DNA from: Flavobacterium sp.
GTDB taxonomy: Bacteria; Bacteroidota; Bacteroidia; Flavobacteriales; Flavobacteriaceae
Direction: 5' to 3'
Assembly (NCBI GenBank): GCA_029946065.1
Contig: JAQSDU010000004.1
Location: forward strand, 1-35,200
DNA: 35,200 bases
Below are positions 34,021 to 35,200 of the stretch, piece after piece (the stretch's first letter is position 1; each line of letters opens with the position of its first letter). The notes under the pieces were generated by a model. The model saw nothing but the letters and a program-made list of their open reading frames with translations. It was not told the origin of the DNA and did no database searches. The position numbers were made by a program, and so were the translations under genes.

Positions 34021-34171
34021 GGTTAACCAAAAAAAAATACACATAAAACTATCTTGAAGCATCTTTTGTATTTGGAAAAAGTGCTATTATTCCGCTTTTA
34101 CATTACAAATGAAATAATAAAACTTTCACCCCAGTCTTTTTTGAGGTAAAGAAGATTTTTTATGCGGTAAA

Positions 34172-34864
34172 CTACTCGCCGTTGTTGATTTTCGTAAGAA
34201 ATTCCTTTTCATAACTGGCGCTTATCGGGATTTCCTCGCCGCCAATATGGATAACTTTACTGCGGATTTTTTCGATTCTCTTGATCGACACAATAAAGGA
34301 GCGGTGCACGCGCGAAAAATCAGCAACCGGTAATTTCTCCAAAATCGATTTCATCGTCATTCGCGCCACGACGGTTTTTTGGTTTTCGATATGGATTTTT
34401 AGATAATCATCCAGTCCTTCAATGAAAATAATATCGGCAATTGGGATTTTCAAAAGACTATAATCGGCACGAATAAATAGGAATTGTTGCTCTGCTTTCT
34501 GGTTCTGGATTTCATATTGCGCACGCACTTTTTCGACCGCCAGCGAAAACCTGTCGAAAGAAAAGGGCTTCAATAAATAATCTGTCGCACTCAGATTAAA
34601 TCCTTGAACGGCATATTCAGAATAAGCCGTCGTGAAAATAACCATGATTTTGTGTGGTAGTTTTTTATGAAAATCAATACCCGAAATCGATGGCATATTG
34701 ATGTCGAGAAATAGAACATCCACAGGATATTTGCGCAAATATTTAAGTGCTTCTTCCGATTTGGTAAAGGTTTTCTGCAAATCGATATAATCGGTTTTTC
34801 GACAGAAATTCTCCAAAATGGCCAATGCTGGCGGTTCGTCGTCGAGTGCTATCGCTTTGATCAT
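34172..34864 (-). CDS. LytTR family response regulator
   Basis: A 230-residue DNA-binding response regulator. The receiver domain (about 3-115) has the acidic pair Asp8-Asp9, phospho-acceptor Asp54 in LFLDINMPS, and the conserved Lys in DYLLKPFSFDRF. The LytTR DNA-binding domain (about 133-228) includes FLFIRADYSLLKIPIADI, IIFIEGLDDYLKIHIENQK and FSRVHRSFIVSIKRIEKI. Such regulators act with LytS-type kinases and bind promoter repeats through beta strands. Its start codon overlaps the stop of the kinase gene by 4 bp (ATGA), so the two are translationally coupled. The regulon cannot be inferred from this window. Confidence 0.95.
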   Translation of the reverse strand: MIKAIALDDEPPALAILENFCRKTDYIDLQKTFTKSEEALKYLRKYPVDVLFLDINMPSISGIDFHKKLPHKIMVIFTTAYSEYAVQGFNLSATDYLLKPFSFDRFSLAVEKVRAQYEIQNQKAEQQFLFIRADYSLLKIPIADIIFIEGLDDYLKIHIENQKTVVARMTMKSILEKLPVADFSRVHRSFIVSIKRIEKIRSKVIHIGGEEIPISASYEKEFLTKINNGE

Positions 34865-35200
34865 AATTCCATGGTGAGTTTTATCGCATACATCTTGTCG
34901 TTCTGTGTGATTTCAATTGTATGGTGTTCATTATACAAATGTTCGAGGCGTTCCATTGTGTTTTTCATACCGATGCCGCTTTCACTTTGTACCGTGTGCA
35001 CTTTTTTGTTGTGTACTAAAAGTTCCAACTGCTTGTGGGTGATGGTAATTCGTATGTCAATTTCGGAATTTTCGTCGGGATTTACACCATGTTTGAACGC
35101 ATTTTCGATAAAAGAAATCAGGATCAAAGGCGTGATGCGCTTTCCGTAAATACTCCCTTCAACGCAATAATCAATTTTAACGGTGTCGCCCAAACGCGAT
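34861..35200 (-). CDS. LytS-like sensor histidine kinase, C-terminal fragment at the window edge
   Basis: The frame is open to the right edge, so only the last 112 residues or so are seen; the first ATG-like codon in the frame (TTG at 35193) is not a credible start. The fragment is the ATPase part of a histidine kinase: the N box ISFIENAFKHG and the G box SGIGMKNTMERLEHLY, as in the His_kinase (LytS/YehU) group that pairs with LytTR regulators. The phospho-accepting His and the sensor region lie outside the window. It precedes and overlaps the response regulator gene by 4 bp. Confidence 0.9.
   Translation of the reverse strand, partial: SRLGDTVKIDYCVEGSIYGKRITPLILISFIENAFKHGVNPDENSEIDIRITITHKQLELLVHNKKVHTVQSESGIGMKNTMERLEHLYNEHHTIEITQNDKMYAIKLTMEL

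Larger units (their letters stand above)
33865..34171. other. 307-bp intergenic region between the response regulator gene and pgk
   Basis: It contains the pgk promoter element near 33901 and a terminator hairpin near 33993-34020. A GGTTAACC palindrome (34021-34028) is followed by an A run. Otherwise it is AT-rich sequence in which I see no gene, RNA or repeat. Confidence 0.6.

Noticed and set aside
34861..35193. A complete 110-residue gene starting with TTG at 35193
   Set aside because: The frame is open to the window edge and the protein begins within the ATPase domain of a histidine kinase, so this is the end of a longer gene.

Overview
The window looks like chromosomal DNA of a Flavobacterium-like member of the Bacteroidota. 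It is AT-rich. Many exported proteins start with MKK and have a signal peptide ending in AQ or GQ. Likely promoters have the phylum's -7 element TAnnTTTG, in places with a TTTG about 19-22 bp upstream, and Shine-Dalgarno sites are not evident. The gene families (DUF3078, DUF2480, DUF4837, a SUF-type Fe-S locus) are typical of this group. I saw no tRNA, rRNA, transposase, phage gene or CRISPR array.

Layout. (1) 1-5717, minus: the first 1905 codons of a giant secreted mosaic protein (signal peptide, choice-of-anchor J-like domain, FnIII domains, pre-peptidase-like beta sandwiches, Cys-anchored tandem repeats) that runs off the left edge. (2) 5906-7132, plus: hflX. (3) 7237-17349, minus: the SUF iron-sulfur assembly region. 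In transcription order it holds a SufA-like protein, sufB, a small membrane protein, sufC, sufD, then (after a plus-strand serine hydrolase at 11434-12810) sufS, a small putative lipoprotein, sufE, a DUF59/MIP18-type protein, DUF2480 and a DUF3078 outer-membrane protein. (4) 17523-22094, plus: an MBL-fold hydrolase, a secreted subtilase and an M1 aminopeptidase-like protein. (5) 22368-24118: two small secreted proteins of unknown function and a PagL-like outer-membrane barrel. (6) 24336-28971, plus: rnpA, then a tight cluster of DUF4349 lipoprotein, S41 C-terminal processing peptidase and two paralogous double-OmpA proteins joined by TAATG overlaps. (7) 28968-32431, minus: an ElaA-like acetyltransferase, a DUF4837 lipoprotein and a lytic transglycosylase with four LysM domains. 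(8) 32677-35200, minus: pgk, then a LytTR response regulator and the C-terminal part of its histidine kinase, cut by the right edge.

Most of the window is housekeeping or envelope biology. The SUF genes make one pathway: SufS and SufE mobilise sulfur, SufBCD is the scaffold, and the SufA-like and MIP18-like proteins act in delivery. The 24.8-29.0 kb cluster looks like an envelope module joining proteolysis with peptidoglycan-associated proteins.

The least explained items are the pair of double-OmpA proteins with three matching cysteines each, the unnamed duplicated module in the giant protein, and a family of short-word tandem repeats that begin right after stop codons at five places. No clearly new defence or mobile system was found.
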